A stretch of 64,000 bases of DNA, taken from assembly GCF_027887165.1 (NCBI RefSeq), contig NC_077233.1:183023114-183087113 (forward strand), read 5' to 3'. This DNA is from Monodelphis domestica. Taxonomy: Eukaryota > Chordata > Mammalia > Didelphimorphia > Didelphidae. Both the position numbers and the translations under genes were made by a program. Positions 38,395 through 50,300 of the stretch are shown here, one piece after another. The notes under the pieces are model-generated. The model had not been told where the DNA came from, did no database searches, and saw only the letters and a list, made by a program, of their open reading frames with translations. Each line of letters begins with the position of its first letter. The first letter of the stretch is position 1.

Positions 38395-39454
38395 TGCTTC
38401 CTTTACCAAGCTGTTAATTCTCTTTTCATAATTTTCATGTGTTGCTTTCATTTCTTTTCCCATTTTTCCTCTACTATTCATCTCTTTCTTTAATTCTCCC
38501 AAGACAGTTTGAGTCGCTTGTTGAGTTTGAGTCCAATTAGCATTTTGAGGCTTTGTTTATAGCTATTTTCACACTATTGTCTCCTTTTGGATTCATGCCT
38601 TACTCTTCTCTACCAATGTAGTAGCTTTTTTATATTCAAGTTCCCTTTTATTGTCATTGTTTGCTCATTTTCCAATCTATTTCTTCACTTTGATCTTCAT
38701 GTTAAAGTTGTGCTCTATTCACATTGGGGTGGGAAGGTACCATCCCAAGTGTCAGGCATTTTCATGCTGCTATTTTCAGAATTTGTTCTGGGTTATGTAA
38801 GTTTTTGGTGTTTTCAAGGTGGTTTGATCCTGGGAAAGGTGTGGTCATTGCTCTTCTGGTGTACATTCTGGTCTTTACTCAAGAAAGGTCCTCTGTCTCC
38901 TGTAGCCAAAAGTGCTAGTGATCCTCGTTGCCTTCAATCTGCAGCCAGGGTCCCTGCTCCCTTGTGACTGACCATTAGCACTCCTCTCTATTCTGGAATT
39001 GCAACCTAGAACTGCAAATGGGTAATAGACTTGCCAATCAGTGCCAGTTGTACCTAATAATAGCAAAAGGTTTTCTAAAATCTCTTTCTTAACAGTTGTC
39101 CAACCTCATTATGGTTATTTGGGCTGAAAGCTCCAAAGCTTTGGCTGAGACCACCATTATCACTGCTAACTATGTGGAATCTGAACACACCTCCCCCTGG
39201 TGACATAGATTTCTCTTGGTGGTCTCTTAAGGTTATTAGGCTGGAAAAATGTCTCACTGACTTTTTTGTTGGCTCTGCCATTCCAAAATTTGATTTAAGG
39301 TGCTTTTAAAAAATTATTTAGAGGAGAATATTGCTAGAGTTTAGCTAGATAACTGTCCCTACTCTGTCTTCTTAGCCTTACCACAACACCTGAACCAACT
39401 AAATCTTGATGATAGTTTCCTGCCTTTTTAAAGAAAAAAAATCTTGCTTACTTC

Positions 39455-39560
39455 ATTCTTCATTTTATAGATGAGGAAATTGAGACCTAGATAGGGAAAA
39501 CAATTTGCCCAAGACCACATAACTAGTAACTGAAAGAGCTGAGATATAAGCTAGGTACAA
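39455..39560 (+). mobile_element. MIR fragment
   Basis: CATTTTATAGATGAGGAAAT ... CAAGACCACATAACTAGTAA. Confidence 0.65.
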
Positions 39561-39585
39561 TTAATTAAACTGTAAGATTTAAATC

Positions 39586-41153
39586 AATATCAATAACTCC
39601 AAGTATTAATTTTATAAAGTTTATTAATAATCATTTGAAGTAGAATGAATAAAAAGGCCATAGAAGTATAAAAACCTAATTATCTAACAAAAATAAGACC
39701 ATGTGAGTAAGTTCTCCTACCTGGCTCAAAGCTAGCTTCCACAGCCTCCATCAGGGGAAGAGAATTGGAGGGCAGAGTTACACTCACAACTTTATCTCCA
39801 AAACATAAGGATGTAATGTGAGAAGGAAGATGGGAAACTGGGAAAGAGAATTTTGGGGAGCAAAATTCTAATTATACAACCACACCCCATGATTTCATTG
39901 GGAAACAGGCATGTAGAAATCTCCCAGATTTACATGCCTGGCTTCCCCAATGAAGCAGTACACATAAACAACTTATATTTCTAAAGATCTTTAACTAGAG
40001 GTACATACAATATTGCACTTTCTAAGGGGAAATTACAATAATTTGGGGATAAAAGGGAAATAAAAGAGAAAGAGAACAAAACCAATGATTGCTAGGCACA
40101 TTGACAAAAAAGCCAAATAGCGGGCAATCCCCTTTGGCATAAGAGTGTACATTCAAAATAAATGCATTTGACTCCCCACAATTCAATTCACTATATCCCA
40201 AAGTTCATTCTGGATATTTTGGTGCAGTATGTGGTTTCTGCAGGCTTCTTTATGGTGCTTTCTCCAAGCAGTTCACTTTCTTGATTTGGGGAGATAGCAA
40301 GTTTCTTACCCTAAAATTACTCTCAAACAAGAAAAATTTTTATAAATCTAGAATTTTATGACAATAATACAATCCCCCCTGAGGAGGGTGTTGACCAACA
40401 CATGGATCACCCCAGGATACATGGCTGAGTTATGAGGTATATGAATCAATTGTCAAATGAAAATAAAAAACATAAAAAACCCAAATAAAAATGAAAAAAG
40501 TAACTTTTGGATGAAACCTAAAATATCAAAGTCTCATGTATAAAAATTCTAATTAAGGAAGAATAAGCCCATAACCAGTCCTTGAATCAGGACCCAATTA
40601 AAGTGATTTATGTCCCACAAGCCTGTAGTAGCAATTATGCACTTACCCAATTGGGAACCAGGTCCACAGAAAATTGCCATACCATAAAAGAAAGAAAAGG
40701 GACTAGATTTTGAAGCAGAAGGGAAATATCATTCCCTAGTCTGATTTTACCTTTGCTCTCAGGGATAGGGGAGCCAAAATAACAGCCAAACTGAGGTACT
40801 TAGTAGAAGTCTGGATCTGGCATGAGGGAATCCTGCTTCTGAGGGTGTCAAACAGCTGTTTCCTCTAACCCCCAAATAAGTTCAAATCCCTTGCCTTGGT
40901 GCAGAATCTCATCAATCCCACTGGGATTGGTTGGTCTCCTTGATCTTGTGCCCCTAGGCATTGTACAGGTTAACTTTGTGTTCCTCAACACTGGCAGTGG
41001 CTCTTTTATGATCCTTTCTTCTGAAATCAGATACAATTATTAGTCAAAGTCTGGATCTCTTACTATTTCCCTATCCCCATGAGCTCAAGTCAGGTGAGAA
41101 ACCAGATCCAACCAATATCAATATCAATATCAATATCAATAACTCTAAGTATT
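39586..41153 (-). mobile_element. Decayed LTR-retroelement-like block with similar ends
   Basis: AATATCAATAACTC(C/T)AAGTATT occurs at 39586-39607 and 41132-41153 in the same orientation. On - the first copy is preceded by AATAAAC, as expected near an LTR polyadenylation site. No gag or pol frame is seen between. An internal promoter or primer-binding site was not identified. Confidence 0.35.
41113..41140. repeat. (CAATAT)n hexamer repeat
   Basis: Four to five perfect copies of a CAATAT hexamer, adjoining the right copy of the direct repeat above. Confidence 0.9.
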
Positions 41154-41159
41154 GAAATA

Positions 41160-42050
41160 TAATATATTCAATAATGAAGCCTCTACCCTTTTAGGGAGGT
41201 AGAAGGACTTATGACTGAGTTTCCTTCCATTCCAGTATCAGGGATCCCAAACTCAGAACTTTCTCTTTGGGAAAAAGAAGTAAGGAGTAAAGTAAAATTT
41301 TCTACCTTGAAAATCATCTAAACAATAAGTGGGTGATTGAAAGGAACCCAATATGAGTAGGTAGCAGCCCCCAAGTACATGTTCTCTATTTATAACTAGC
41401 CTCCCATCTTTCCTGGGCTGATTTTCCCTATAAAATTTTGAGGCACAGGATTATAATTATCCTTGCTCTGAATGCTTTGAAGTCTCCCTTCTTCAAAAAT
41501 CTAGGCCATTTTTTAGATTGTTTGATCTCTTTTCTGTCACAAATTCTATAGTGGAATAATTGCTTCTCCCCAATGTTCCTTTTATTTCTGCTTCAGCAAC
41601 CAGTTCCTCCTTGTGGGCAAGAATTAAATCCAGAATACTATGGAGTCCCCCGGCCCCCCACCCCTTCACCACAAAGCTTTCCCTCCCTGTTGAAGGAGGA
41701 AATTGTCCCCAAAAACAAGTCACAAACATAAGCCAAGTTGCCTTCAGCAAAATGAAAACTTCAGTAGTTGTCTGGAAATGTTAAGTCTTCATTACTAATA
41801 TTTGATTCATTACAGCAAAAAAAATGACCTCAAAGTCTCCTCCAAAAAGTGTCTCTTTCACATGGGCAAACTTGTTCAAGTTCCTCTGAAATATATAGCA
41901 ATAGAGGGGACCTACTCATAAAAGAGATTTTGATTGTGAAAAAACCTTCACCTCAAATGTCTCTGCTATAAGTCTGCTATTTAAATTACATAGAGAATTG
42001 ATACAATTCTCCAATAGATGAGTGATAAGATTCTATGAGCAAACAGTTCT
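41160..42050. other. Intergenic, nothing recognised
   Basis: No gene. Some phrases resemble old LTR sequence but none is assignable. Confidence 0.4.
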
Positions 42051-42560
42051 CAAAAGAAATGCAACAAACAACTATCTGAAAGAATTAATTAAATAACTAA
42101 TAAAAGAAATGCAAATTAAAATGACAGAGGTTTCATTCCCCAATCCATAAACTTACAAAAGTTATAAAAGATTGTAATGGTCAATATTAAGGGACTATGA
42201 GGAAACAAGAATGTAGTAGATTGCTAGGGGAGTTGTGAATTGATCCAAGTATTTTGGGAAATAATTTGAAATTATGTCTATGAAATCAATAAACTGTTCA
42301 TACTCTTTAATTCATCCATTACACGTCTAAGGAGATCAATGGCAAGTGAAAGGTTCTGAAGAGAGCAAAACACTTATAGAAGTACTCTTTGAGATAGCAA
42401 AAAATTGGAAACAAAATGTGTATATATACTGATCGGATAATAGCTGAACAAACATTAAATAAAGTATTGTTACACCACAAGATTTGACAGCTTTGAAGAC
42501 TGCCAAAAAACATGAGGAGACTTGTAAAAACCAATATGTAGTTCCAGAGGGTAGAAAAAA
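42050..42560 (+). mobile_element. L1 ORF2-end remnant
   Basis: AAAGAAATGCAAATTAAAAT ... GCTAGGGGAGTTGTGAATTG ... TAGCTGAACAAACATTAAAT, the degraded order of an L1 3' coding end. Many stops. Confidence 0.6.
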
Positions 42561-43219
42561 AGAGAACAAAATATGAAATGATTACGAAAACAAAAATTAA
42601 AACAATGAGGGCAAATGCAGATGAATCTCAATGATTAATCTTGATACCAGAATAGAGAGGAAAATACATATCTACCTCCTCTCAATAGGGAGATGGAAGA
42701 TTATAAGTATTAAATGTTTCATTTGCTACCATCGTTCATTTATTTTTTTCAGTTGGGTTTTGCTCAAAAGTTTCAATTTCAGGATTCATTGGAGGAATGG
42801 AGTATACCGAGGGTTCTCATTTTTTTTTTCAAGACTATAAGTAAAAGTTCTAAATTGGTGAGGGGAGAACACATAAGTTCTAAAATTACAAACATTAACT
42901 TGAAAATTGATAGAGAATTTAAAAAAACTTTGTAGAAATGCAATATATTCAACATCCACATGAAATAATTGTGTGACTTTTCTGGCTATTCCACATTTGT
43001 ATTTAGTTCCTGGGGAAAAAGATATTGTATATCCCTTCTCTCAAACAGAGCAAAAAGGTCACACATGGAAATCAAAGATATTGAGTTCCAAAATGTTGTT
43101 TGGTGGTACTGAAAAGAAAAAATGTAGGTCCCATAAAGTGGGTGACTTAACTGTATCATAGAGAATAGACCCACAAATCTCTGAATAGGTATCAGTATTA
43201 TCTATAAAATGATCTTTAC

Positions 43220-43910
43220 ATTTCTTCTTTTTTATTTTAATTTTTCAGATTATATGTTGTTATAATTTTTAATATTCATTTTCTGATATTTTATAATCCA
43301 TGCTTTCTCCCTCCCTCATGGTCCTCCCTCCTCCCCAAGAAGCCAGGTAACATGATATAGGTTACACATATGTTATGATATAATAAATATTGCCCTGTTG
43401 ATCATGTGAAATGAGATACATATTGATTATACTAGAGAAAAATACATGGAGGAAATAAAGTGAAGAATGATATTCTTTAATCTGCATTTGGATTTCATAT
43501 GTTCCTTTTATAATGGTGGATAGCCTTTTCATCACAAGTCCTTGAGATCCGATACAGCTAAGCTATCTTCCTTCAATTTTTTTAAAGTTAATTCCCTTGA
43601 TATCCTAGGTCTTTCATTTTTCCAAATAAATTGTTTTTATTTTTTTCCTAGCTCTATGAAATAATTTTGGGTAGTTTGATCGTTATGACACTAAGTAAAT
43701 TAATTTAAGAAGAATTGTCATTTTTATCACATTGATTTGGCCTACTCATAAAGCAATTGTTTTTCCATTAATTTAGATCTGACATTATTTGTGTAAACAG
43801 TGTTCTGTAATGATCATATAGTTTCTGGGTTTATCTGGGCAGGTAAATTCTTAGGCATTTTAAATAGTCTATAGTTATTTTTAAATGATATTTTTATTTC
43901 TATCTCTTGC
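43220..43910 (-). mobile_element. L1 antisense (3' end and ORF2 pieces)
   Basis: CTTTCTCCCTCCCTCATGGT ... TGGGTAGTTTGATCGTTATG ... CACATTGATTTGGCCTACTC ... CATATAGTTTCTGGGTTTAT, which is reverse-orientation L1. Confidence 0.6.
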
Positions 43911-43995
43911 TTCTTCTTGTTCTTCTTCCTTCTCCTCTTTCTCTTCTTTCTCCTCCTTCTCCTCCTTTTTCTTTTTTCTCTTCCTCCTCCAAGGG
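43905..43995. repeat. Polypyrimidine (CTTCTC)-rich tract
   Basis: About 90 nt almost purely C and T on +. Confidence 0.85.
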
Positions 43996-44419
43996 TGAAC
44001 GGCTACTCATTGAAACCCTACTGTTTCCAAAGTTTTTTCAAAACTCCATCATGAAGAGAGTTTTCATTTGCATGGTCTCATGAAGTATGAAGGGCAAGTG
44101 TTACTAGCTCCATTTTATAGATGAGGTACCTGAGTCCCAGAAGGTAAATCATACACCCATGATCTAATCCAATAAAAATTTATTAAGCCCCTAACCTATG
44201 CATGGCAAGAGAAAACATGTTTAAGTTTATATTTTAGAACATAAGTTTTTAAACTGGGATCCCTGAACTTGTTTTTAAAATATTGTTATAATTTTATTTC
44301 AGTATAAATGGTTTCCTTTGGTATTTGATGTGTTTTATTCTGTGCATTTAAAAATTATTCTGAAGAATGGTCCTTGAGAGTCATCAAATTGCCAAAGGGG
44401 TTCAGGACATTTTTGGAAA

Positions 44420-44605
44420 TTGGTGTGCACAATATGGAAGTATATCTTGCATGATAACATATGTACAACCCAGATCAAATTGCTTACAATCTCCTAGAAG
44501 GGGGAGGGAGACAATTTGGATCTGATCATTGCAGAAAACATATGTCAAAAATTATTACATGTAATTGGGAAAATAAAATATTGTGAATGAAGGAAAAAAA
44601 GAAAG
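44420..44605 (+). mobile_element. L1 3' terminus
   Basis: GCACAATATGGAAGTATATC ... GGAGGGAGACAATTTGGATC ... TACATGTAATTGGGAAAATA and A-rich end. Confidence 0.7.
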
Positions 44606-44829
44606 TGGTGGCTTGGCACAGAGGGCAGCTTCTGCAAAGATTCAGGGCAAAGAAGTAGCATCTCTAGTTTGTGAAATGGTAGATCATCCCATTAGGCTAA
44701 AATGTAAAGTGCATGAAGGGGAGTAATTGTTAATATGTCTCTAAAGGTAATTGGAAGCCAGATTTGACTAGAAGTTAAAGAAGATGGATTTTTATCTCAG
44801 TTGCAATAAAAGCTAATGCTGTTTCTTTT

Positions 44830-45560
44830 TTTAATAATATAATTTTATTTTAAAAATACTTTTCTTTGGTTACATAATTCATTTTCTCTCCCTCCCCTTT
44901 TCCATCCTCACTCCTGGAGCTGACAAACAATTCCACTTAGTTATAAATGTATTATTACTAGATACCTATTTCCATATTATTGGTTTTTGTAATAAAAATA
45001 ATCTTTTAAACCAAAAACCCCAAATCATATACCCTTAGAAACAAGTGATAAATCACATGTTTTCTTCTAGATTTGTACTACCACAGCTCCTTCTCTTAGT
45101 GTGGATAAGTCCCTCAACATTGTCCTGGTTGCATTGTTACTAGTAGCAAAGTTCATTACATTTGATCATCCTACATTGTTTCAGATACTGTGTACAATGT
45201 TCTCCTGGTTCTGCTCATTTCACTACGCATCAGTTCATGAGGTCCTTCCAGTTCTTATAGAAACCCTCCAGTTCATCAGTCCTTACAGCACAATAGTATT
45301 CTGTCGCCATCAGATACCACAATTTATTCAGTCATTCCCCAATCGAGGGACATCTCCTCATTTTCCAATTTTTGCTACCACAAAGAACGTGGTGATAAAT
45401 ATTTTTGTACAAACACATCCTTTCTCATGAAAAAAAAAAAAAAACCTCTTTGGGATACAAACCCAGCCGTAGTATGGCTAGATCAAAGGACAGGCATTCT
45501 TTTAAAGCCCTTTGGATATAATTCCAAATTGCCTTCCAGAATGGGTGGATCAGCTAATGT
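44830..45560 (-). mobile_element. L1 3' end, antisense (about 730 bp)
   Basis: GGTTACATAATTCATTTTCT ... CAATTCCACTTAGTTATAAA ... GTTCTCCTGGTTCTGCTCAT ... AATTTATTCAGTCATTCCCC ... AATTGCCTTCCAGAATGGGT is the reverse of an L1 ORF2 end plus 3' UTR. An open frame of about 110 codons on + is antisense and spurious. Confidence 0.8.
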
Positions 45561-46560
45561 TGTTTCATAAGCAGAGTAACAGAGGCCAGTCTAGAAATGA
45601 AGTCTTCTGACTCAGTTTCTACTCTAATGACATTTGTCTTCTTAGTAGAGCTCTTCATTTTATATATTGACACAGAGAATTATCTCTTTTTTTTTTTTAA
45701 TCATCTCTCTCCTTTCAGTTTTACTATTCATTCACTTGCTATGAGACCTCTGACTAATAATACTTTCTGGGCATAATTCAGTTATCTGTCCGAATACAAT
45801 TCAATCCGACAAATATTTATTGTTTTCTATGATCTCTAAATGAGTAGAAGCAATAAATCATTCCTGCCTTCAAAAGGATGCAAAATGTATTTCCCTCATT
45901 TGTTCAGCCTTCTTCAACCTTCTCATTTCTCAGAACAATATGAGAAGCATAGAAATGGCAGACAAGCTGTCCTCAAAGCTGATGAGTGAACTGCTATATA
46001 ACAATTAATATTAATATAGTTATTTTTTAGGGTAACTTGGTTTTAGCCTCTAGAATTTCTTTACAGATTGTTACTAATGTACAATTCTAGGTCGGTTTTC
46101 TTGTGGAAAAAACCTAGCTATCTCCAACCAAGACCTTTAGAAATGTGTTTCAGAAAGGCCCAAAGCAGATTTTGAACATTTCCATCATCGCCACTTCTAC
46201 CTAAGCTGGATGGGTGTTGCTGTCCCACATCCCCTTGTCCTTCCTCAGTTCCTAAACGAGACATTCACCCATCTGAGAAAATCAGTCATGTCTCTCTGCT
46301 ACAAGTGGAGAAAAACAGTAGAGGTACAGTGAATCAGCAGCAATGGTTTATTTTACTACTGTGACATCAAGTCTGAATGAAACATTTCTCAAACTGATTG
46401 GGGTACAGAGCACTTCTGGACTTGAACTCTGGCTATGGAGTATACAAGCGCTAGTCTGGGATAGGGGTGGTGGGAGTTGTTTGGGGGCTTGTATTAACTC
46501 CGACATGCACCTCTTTAGACATCATGGGCTGGTTAGATGATAGGTAGATAAATAGATTTC
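45560..46560. other. Intergenic, nothing recognised
   Basis: No gene or clear repeat. Confidence 0.4.
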
Positions 46561-46564
46561 TGAC

Positions 46565-46690
46565 TGAAATAGAGCATTCATTAAGCAGTTTCCCACATGC
46601 CAGGCACTGTTCTAAGTCCTGTGGGCACAAATACAAACAAACAAGATAGTCCTTGACTTCAGGGAACTTGCATGAGAGAAGACGACACAT
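46565..46690 (+). mobile_element. L2/CR1-type fragment
   Basis: CATTCATTAAGCAGTTTCCC, ATGCCAGGCACTGTTCTAAG, then CCTTGACTTCAGGGAACTTG. Confidence 0.55.
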
Positions 46691-46914
46691 AGAGGAATCC
46701 TGGATAGGAGGTAAGGAATAACCCTGTGTAGAAAAATGGTGTGGAGATCACCGGGAAGTAGACAGGAAGAATCACAGCCCGGAGGTCCTCCCAGCACCCG
46801 TCAGGGCTGTGAGACTCAGGAGTGGAATGCAAGTTTCTGCTGGCAGGGGGATAAGGTCAATGCTAGACTAGATGGCATGATGAGCAGTTAACAGGGAAAT
46901 CTTGTGGAGGCTGG

Positions 46915-47000
46915 ACAGATGAAATGTAGAATAAGCCACGTGTTTTTGGACATGGCTAATATGTCAATTTGTTTCACTTTAACCAAGCTTGTTTATTTTG
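46915..47000 (+). mobile_element. L1 3'-region fragment
   Basis: CACGTGTTTTTGGACATGGC then AATATGTCAATTTGTTTCAC, matching the fragment at about 15955-16000. Confidence 0.6.
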
Positions 47001-47004
47001 TGTA

Positions 47005-47180
47005 AGTTTTATATTTACTTATATAGATACATATATACATATTTATATTTACTTATCTCAATACGTATGCAAATACTTATATTTACTTATCTCAACACTT
47101 ATATCAACATTTATATACATTTATATTTACTTATATCAACACTTATACAAGTACTTATATTTACTTACATCAATCATATC
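47005..47180. repeat. AT-rich imperfect minisatellite
   Basis: About five copies of a unit containing TATATTTACTTATNTCAA spaced about 35-45 nt. Frames through it are low-complexity Ile/Tyr strings, not genes. Confidence 0.8.
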
Positions 47181-47254
47181 AATTGGCATCTATTGATGTT
47201 AGTAGCCATATTCCAATATCACTATTTTGTGTACATGGTTTTTTTTTCCCACTA

Positions 47255-47370
47255 TAGAATTGTTGCTTCTTGAAGGCAGGGACTGTTTCATCTGTGTCTG
47301 TATTTTCAGGGTCTAGCACAGTAGTAGGCACTTAATACTTGTTGATTGCTTGCTTTCTTGATTGGTTAAT
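47255..47370 (+). mobile_element. L2 3' end
   Basis: CTTCTTGAAGGCAGGGACTG ... TCTAGCACAGTAGTAGGCAC and TTAATACTTGTTGATTG. Confidence 0.75.
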
Positions 47371-47539
47371 TATTACAGTTAAAAGATGACAATGAAAATT
47401 ATGTGCAAATCAGTAAAACATTTAGAAAGACAAAAATTCACTTGGGATATATTTTGGAGTAAAACAGATACAGTGGGGAAAGAGCCATTGATTTGGACAA
47501 AGACAACCGGGTTCAAATCCTGACTCTAACACCAAAACA

Positions 47540-47745
47540 TGAGAGGCATCTAGATGACTCAGTAGATTGAGAGCCAAATTTAGAAAAGGGAGGTTCTGAT
47601 TTCAAATCTGACCTCAGACATTTCCTAGCTATGTGACCCTGGGTAAGTCACTTAACCCCAATTGCCTAGCCCTTACTTATCTCTTGCCTTGGAACAGGCA
47701 CTTAGTAATGATTCTAAGACAGAAGGTAAGAGTTTAAAAAAATAA
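47540..47745 (+). mobile_element. Marsupial tRNA-derived SINE
   Basis: GAGGCATCTAGATGACTCAG ... CCCTGGGTAAGTCACTTAAC ... GATTCTAAGACAGAAGGTAA. Confidence 0.85.
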
Positions 47746-48292
47746 TAAATCACAGAAAATTTCATTTCTTGGCCTCAATTTTTCTAATTCATAAAAAGGG
47801 GGATGTATTAGATTAATTCCAAGGTTTCTCCCACTCCTAAATCTATTTTTTCTCTTTTGTTGGTTAGAATGCCCAACATAGCACCAAGACAAAGCAAATA
47901 GGATGTTCCCCTTTCTCAGCTCATTCGTTTCCCTACCTCTAACCACTCACCTCCATACCCAGAGACTGAAAGTTTCCCTTTTGTGACTTTTTTCCCTTTC
48001 AAGGCTGCTTTTAATTATTTTAACTGAATTTTACCTGGAAACAAGCATTTAGTGTTATAAGCGAGGGCTCCAACTGAATTTACAGAAGATTCTGCTCATT
48101 GATGGAGACTGATTACTTAATTCTCCCTTCCTACATAAAGGGTAGAGTTGGTGAGCATTTGGAAGAGATATCTTAGGTTTTCTGGCTTCGAGCTTAAAAG
48201 AGATTCCCAGCGATCCCTGAAGGGGAAATTTCCCAAAGTCTCTAGTGTGAAAAACTGGAGATACAAACCTAATGGATCTGAATCCTTTTCAG

Positions 48293-48757
48293 AGGTGTCA
48301 AACCCAAAGCACTGGTGGATAAAACATCAAAACACCCTAAATACTGAATGCAGTCAAAAGCAAAGTAAATTGTAATTGAGAAATATTTAACAAAATAAAT
48401 AAAAGTACAATACAACATAGATAATGCTTATTGTTGTTCAATCAGGTCTGAATCTTTGTGACCCCACTTGGGGTTTTCTTGGCAAAGGTACTGGAGTGAT
48501 TTACCATTTCCTTTTCCAGTTCATTTTATAGGTGTGGAAACTGAGGCAAGCAGGGCTGAATGGCTTGCCTGAAGTCACTCAGCTAATAAGTATCTGAAAC
48601 TAGATAGGAAAACTCACTAAGATAAGTGTCCTTAACTCCATGCCCAGCATTCAATCCACTTCCTGACCTAGGTGCCCCCAAATATAATGTTACTTTGTGA
48701 TTTTTAAAATCAATATGAGCAGGAATTTTTTTCTATTTGAGTTTGACACCACTGCTC
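48293..48757. mobile_element. MITE-like element with inverted ends, split by a SINE
   Basis: The left end reads GAGGTGTCAAACCC and the right end GAGTTTGACACCACTG, so about 11 bp at each end are inverted repeats. The interior is AT-rich with no frame, and is interrupted by the CORE-SINE at 48425-48680. Confidence 0.6.
48425..48680 (+). mobile_element. MAR-type CORE-SINE
   Basis: TTGTTGTTCAATCAGGTCTG, CTTTGTGACCCCACTTGGGG, TTTTCTTGGCAAAGGTACTG ... TCCACTTCCTGACCTAGGTG. Near full length. Confidence 0.85.
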
Positions 48758-48814
48758 CCTGTTGGCTTCTTTCTATTCTTTCTTTTCAATGATCCCTCCC
48801 TAAGGAAAACCTAG

Positions 48815-49080
48815 GGGCCAGCTAGGTGACCCAGTGGGTGGAGTGTTGGGCTTGGGCTCAAGAAGACTCATTTTTCTGAGTTTTAATCTGACATGAGAAA
48901 CTTTAACTAGATATGTGACCCTGGACAAGTCACTTAACCCTGTTTGCCTCAGTTTCCTCATCTATACAATGAACCAGAGATGGAAATGAGAAACCAATCC
49001 AGTATCTTTGCCAAGAAAACCCCAAATGGAGTCATGAAGAATCTGACATGACTGAAAAATGACTGAACAACAATTATAAC
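48815..49080 (+). mobile_element. Marsupial CORE-SINE (WSINE/THER-like)
   Basis: GGGGCCAGCTAGGTGACCCA ... CCTGGACAAGTCACTTAACC ... CTCAGTTTCCTCATCTATAC ... GCCAAGAAAACCCCAAATGG ... GACTGAACAACA. Confidence 0.85.
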
Positions 49081-49554
49081 AAAAGTAAAATCTGGAACCT
49101 CTTCTCTTCTGACAGCAGAACACAGAAGAAAAGGACATCGATTCTGCCATGTTCTCCCCATTTCTGCCCGTCACGTAGGCATGGAACATTGAGTGATTTA
49201 ACCAATCTCTACCAATGAGGGGAGCCTGATGCAAATGGCCTTTGAGACCCTGCTGGCAGCATGATTCATCCTACTCCCTACTGGGGACACCCTGCTCCCA
49301 TCCATCCTTACCAATGTTCTCAGACCCCATGTCCCACAAATAGAAGACCCAGGATCCTTTACATTTGTCTCCCTTTACATTTGTTGGAGGTTTGTTGCAC
49401 GTCTAAGTCTGTTAAGCTCTTGATGGTGGTAATAGTTAGAGTAATTACTGACATTTACATAATTCTTTATGATTTATTTTTTTAATTTTTTAATTTTTTT
49501 AGTTCTTTATGATTTATAAGACAATTTATATACATTATTTCATTTGATCCATAA

Positions 49555-49710
49555 AAATAGATTTTGAATGCTAATACATGAATAACCCAGTGGAATTGCT
49601 TGTCATCTCCAGGAAGGGAGGAGGGAAGAGGGGAAGGAGACAATTTGGATCATGTAACCTTGGAAAACTTATGGGTAAATTTATATCTGGAATAAAAAAA
49701 AGAAATTTTT
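49555..49710 (+). mobile_element. L1 3' terminus
   Basis: GAATAACCCAGTGGAATTGC ... GGAGACAATTTGGATCATGT ... TCTGGAATAAAAAAAAG. Confidence 0.65.
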
Positions 49711-49719
49711 AAAAATAAT

Positions 49720-49890
49720 AATTTGATCCATAAACACCCTATGAGTTAAGTCCTACAGAAGTTATTTAACTCATTTTATAGATGAGGTTAAGTGACTTGC
49801 CCACGATCACACAACGAACAAGTACCAAATGTGGGATTTGAAGCCAAGACTCTCCTGACTCCAAGTCCAACACTATCTCTACTATCAGAC
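49720..49890 (+). mobile_element. MIR SINE
   Basis: CTCATTTTATAGATGAGGTT then AAGTGACTTGCCCACGATCA and CACAACGAACAAGTACCAAA. Confidence 0.75.
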
Positions 49891-50089
49891 ATAATAAATG
49901 GTTGCTGGTTAGGAGATAAAGAAGATTGTGAGGCAAGAAAGATTAGAAGAAAGCTTCATGGAGCTAAGTTTATCTGCCACTAAGAACCAGTCTAAGATTC
50001 CAGATAGAAGACTTGACTTCTTTCTAGAAAGCTATTCAGACCAGAGCTGTTATTGCAGAAATGGTATTGAATTTTCCAAATAGAGAATG

Positions 50090-50300
50090 TGATTCATAGA
50101 ATTACAAAGACTACTAGACCTGGAAGGTACTTTTAATATCATCTCATCCAACACCTTTATTTTATAGAAAAGGAACCTGAGATTTGATGAGGAAAAATGA
50201 TTTACCCAACATCACACAGCTAATCAGTGCCTACACCAGGATTTGAACATTCCTGATCACCATGCAAAGGGTCTTCTAAGTGAACCACATTGCTCTGATT
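50090..50300 (+). mobile_element. MIR SINE
   Basis: ACTACTAGACCTGGAAGGTA ... ATCTCATCCAACACCTTTAT ... CATCACACAGCTAATCAGTG. Between this and 51350 nothing is recognised. Confidence 0.7.

Larger units (their letters stand above)
37140..39370 (-). mobile_element. L1 5' half, antisense (5' UTR and ORF1 remnant)
   Basis: Read on -, it runs from a 5' region (39370 down, with GGCAGAGCCAACAAAAAAGT near 39280) into a decayed ORF1 whose coiled-coil part is still legible near 38500-38390 (EMKATHENYEKRINSLVKEA). It then meets a CA microsatellite. It is broken by a SINE at 37563-37765. Not coding-competent. Confidence 0.6.

Noticed and set aside
45101..45430. 109-codon open frame on +
   Set aside because: It lies antisense in an L1 3' region. 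The same reading occurs wherever this repeat is inserted.
46969..47273. Ile/Tyr-rich frames of 75-94 codons
   Set aside because: Low-complexity product of the AT-rich minisatellite.
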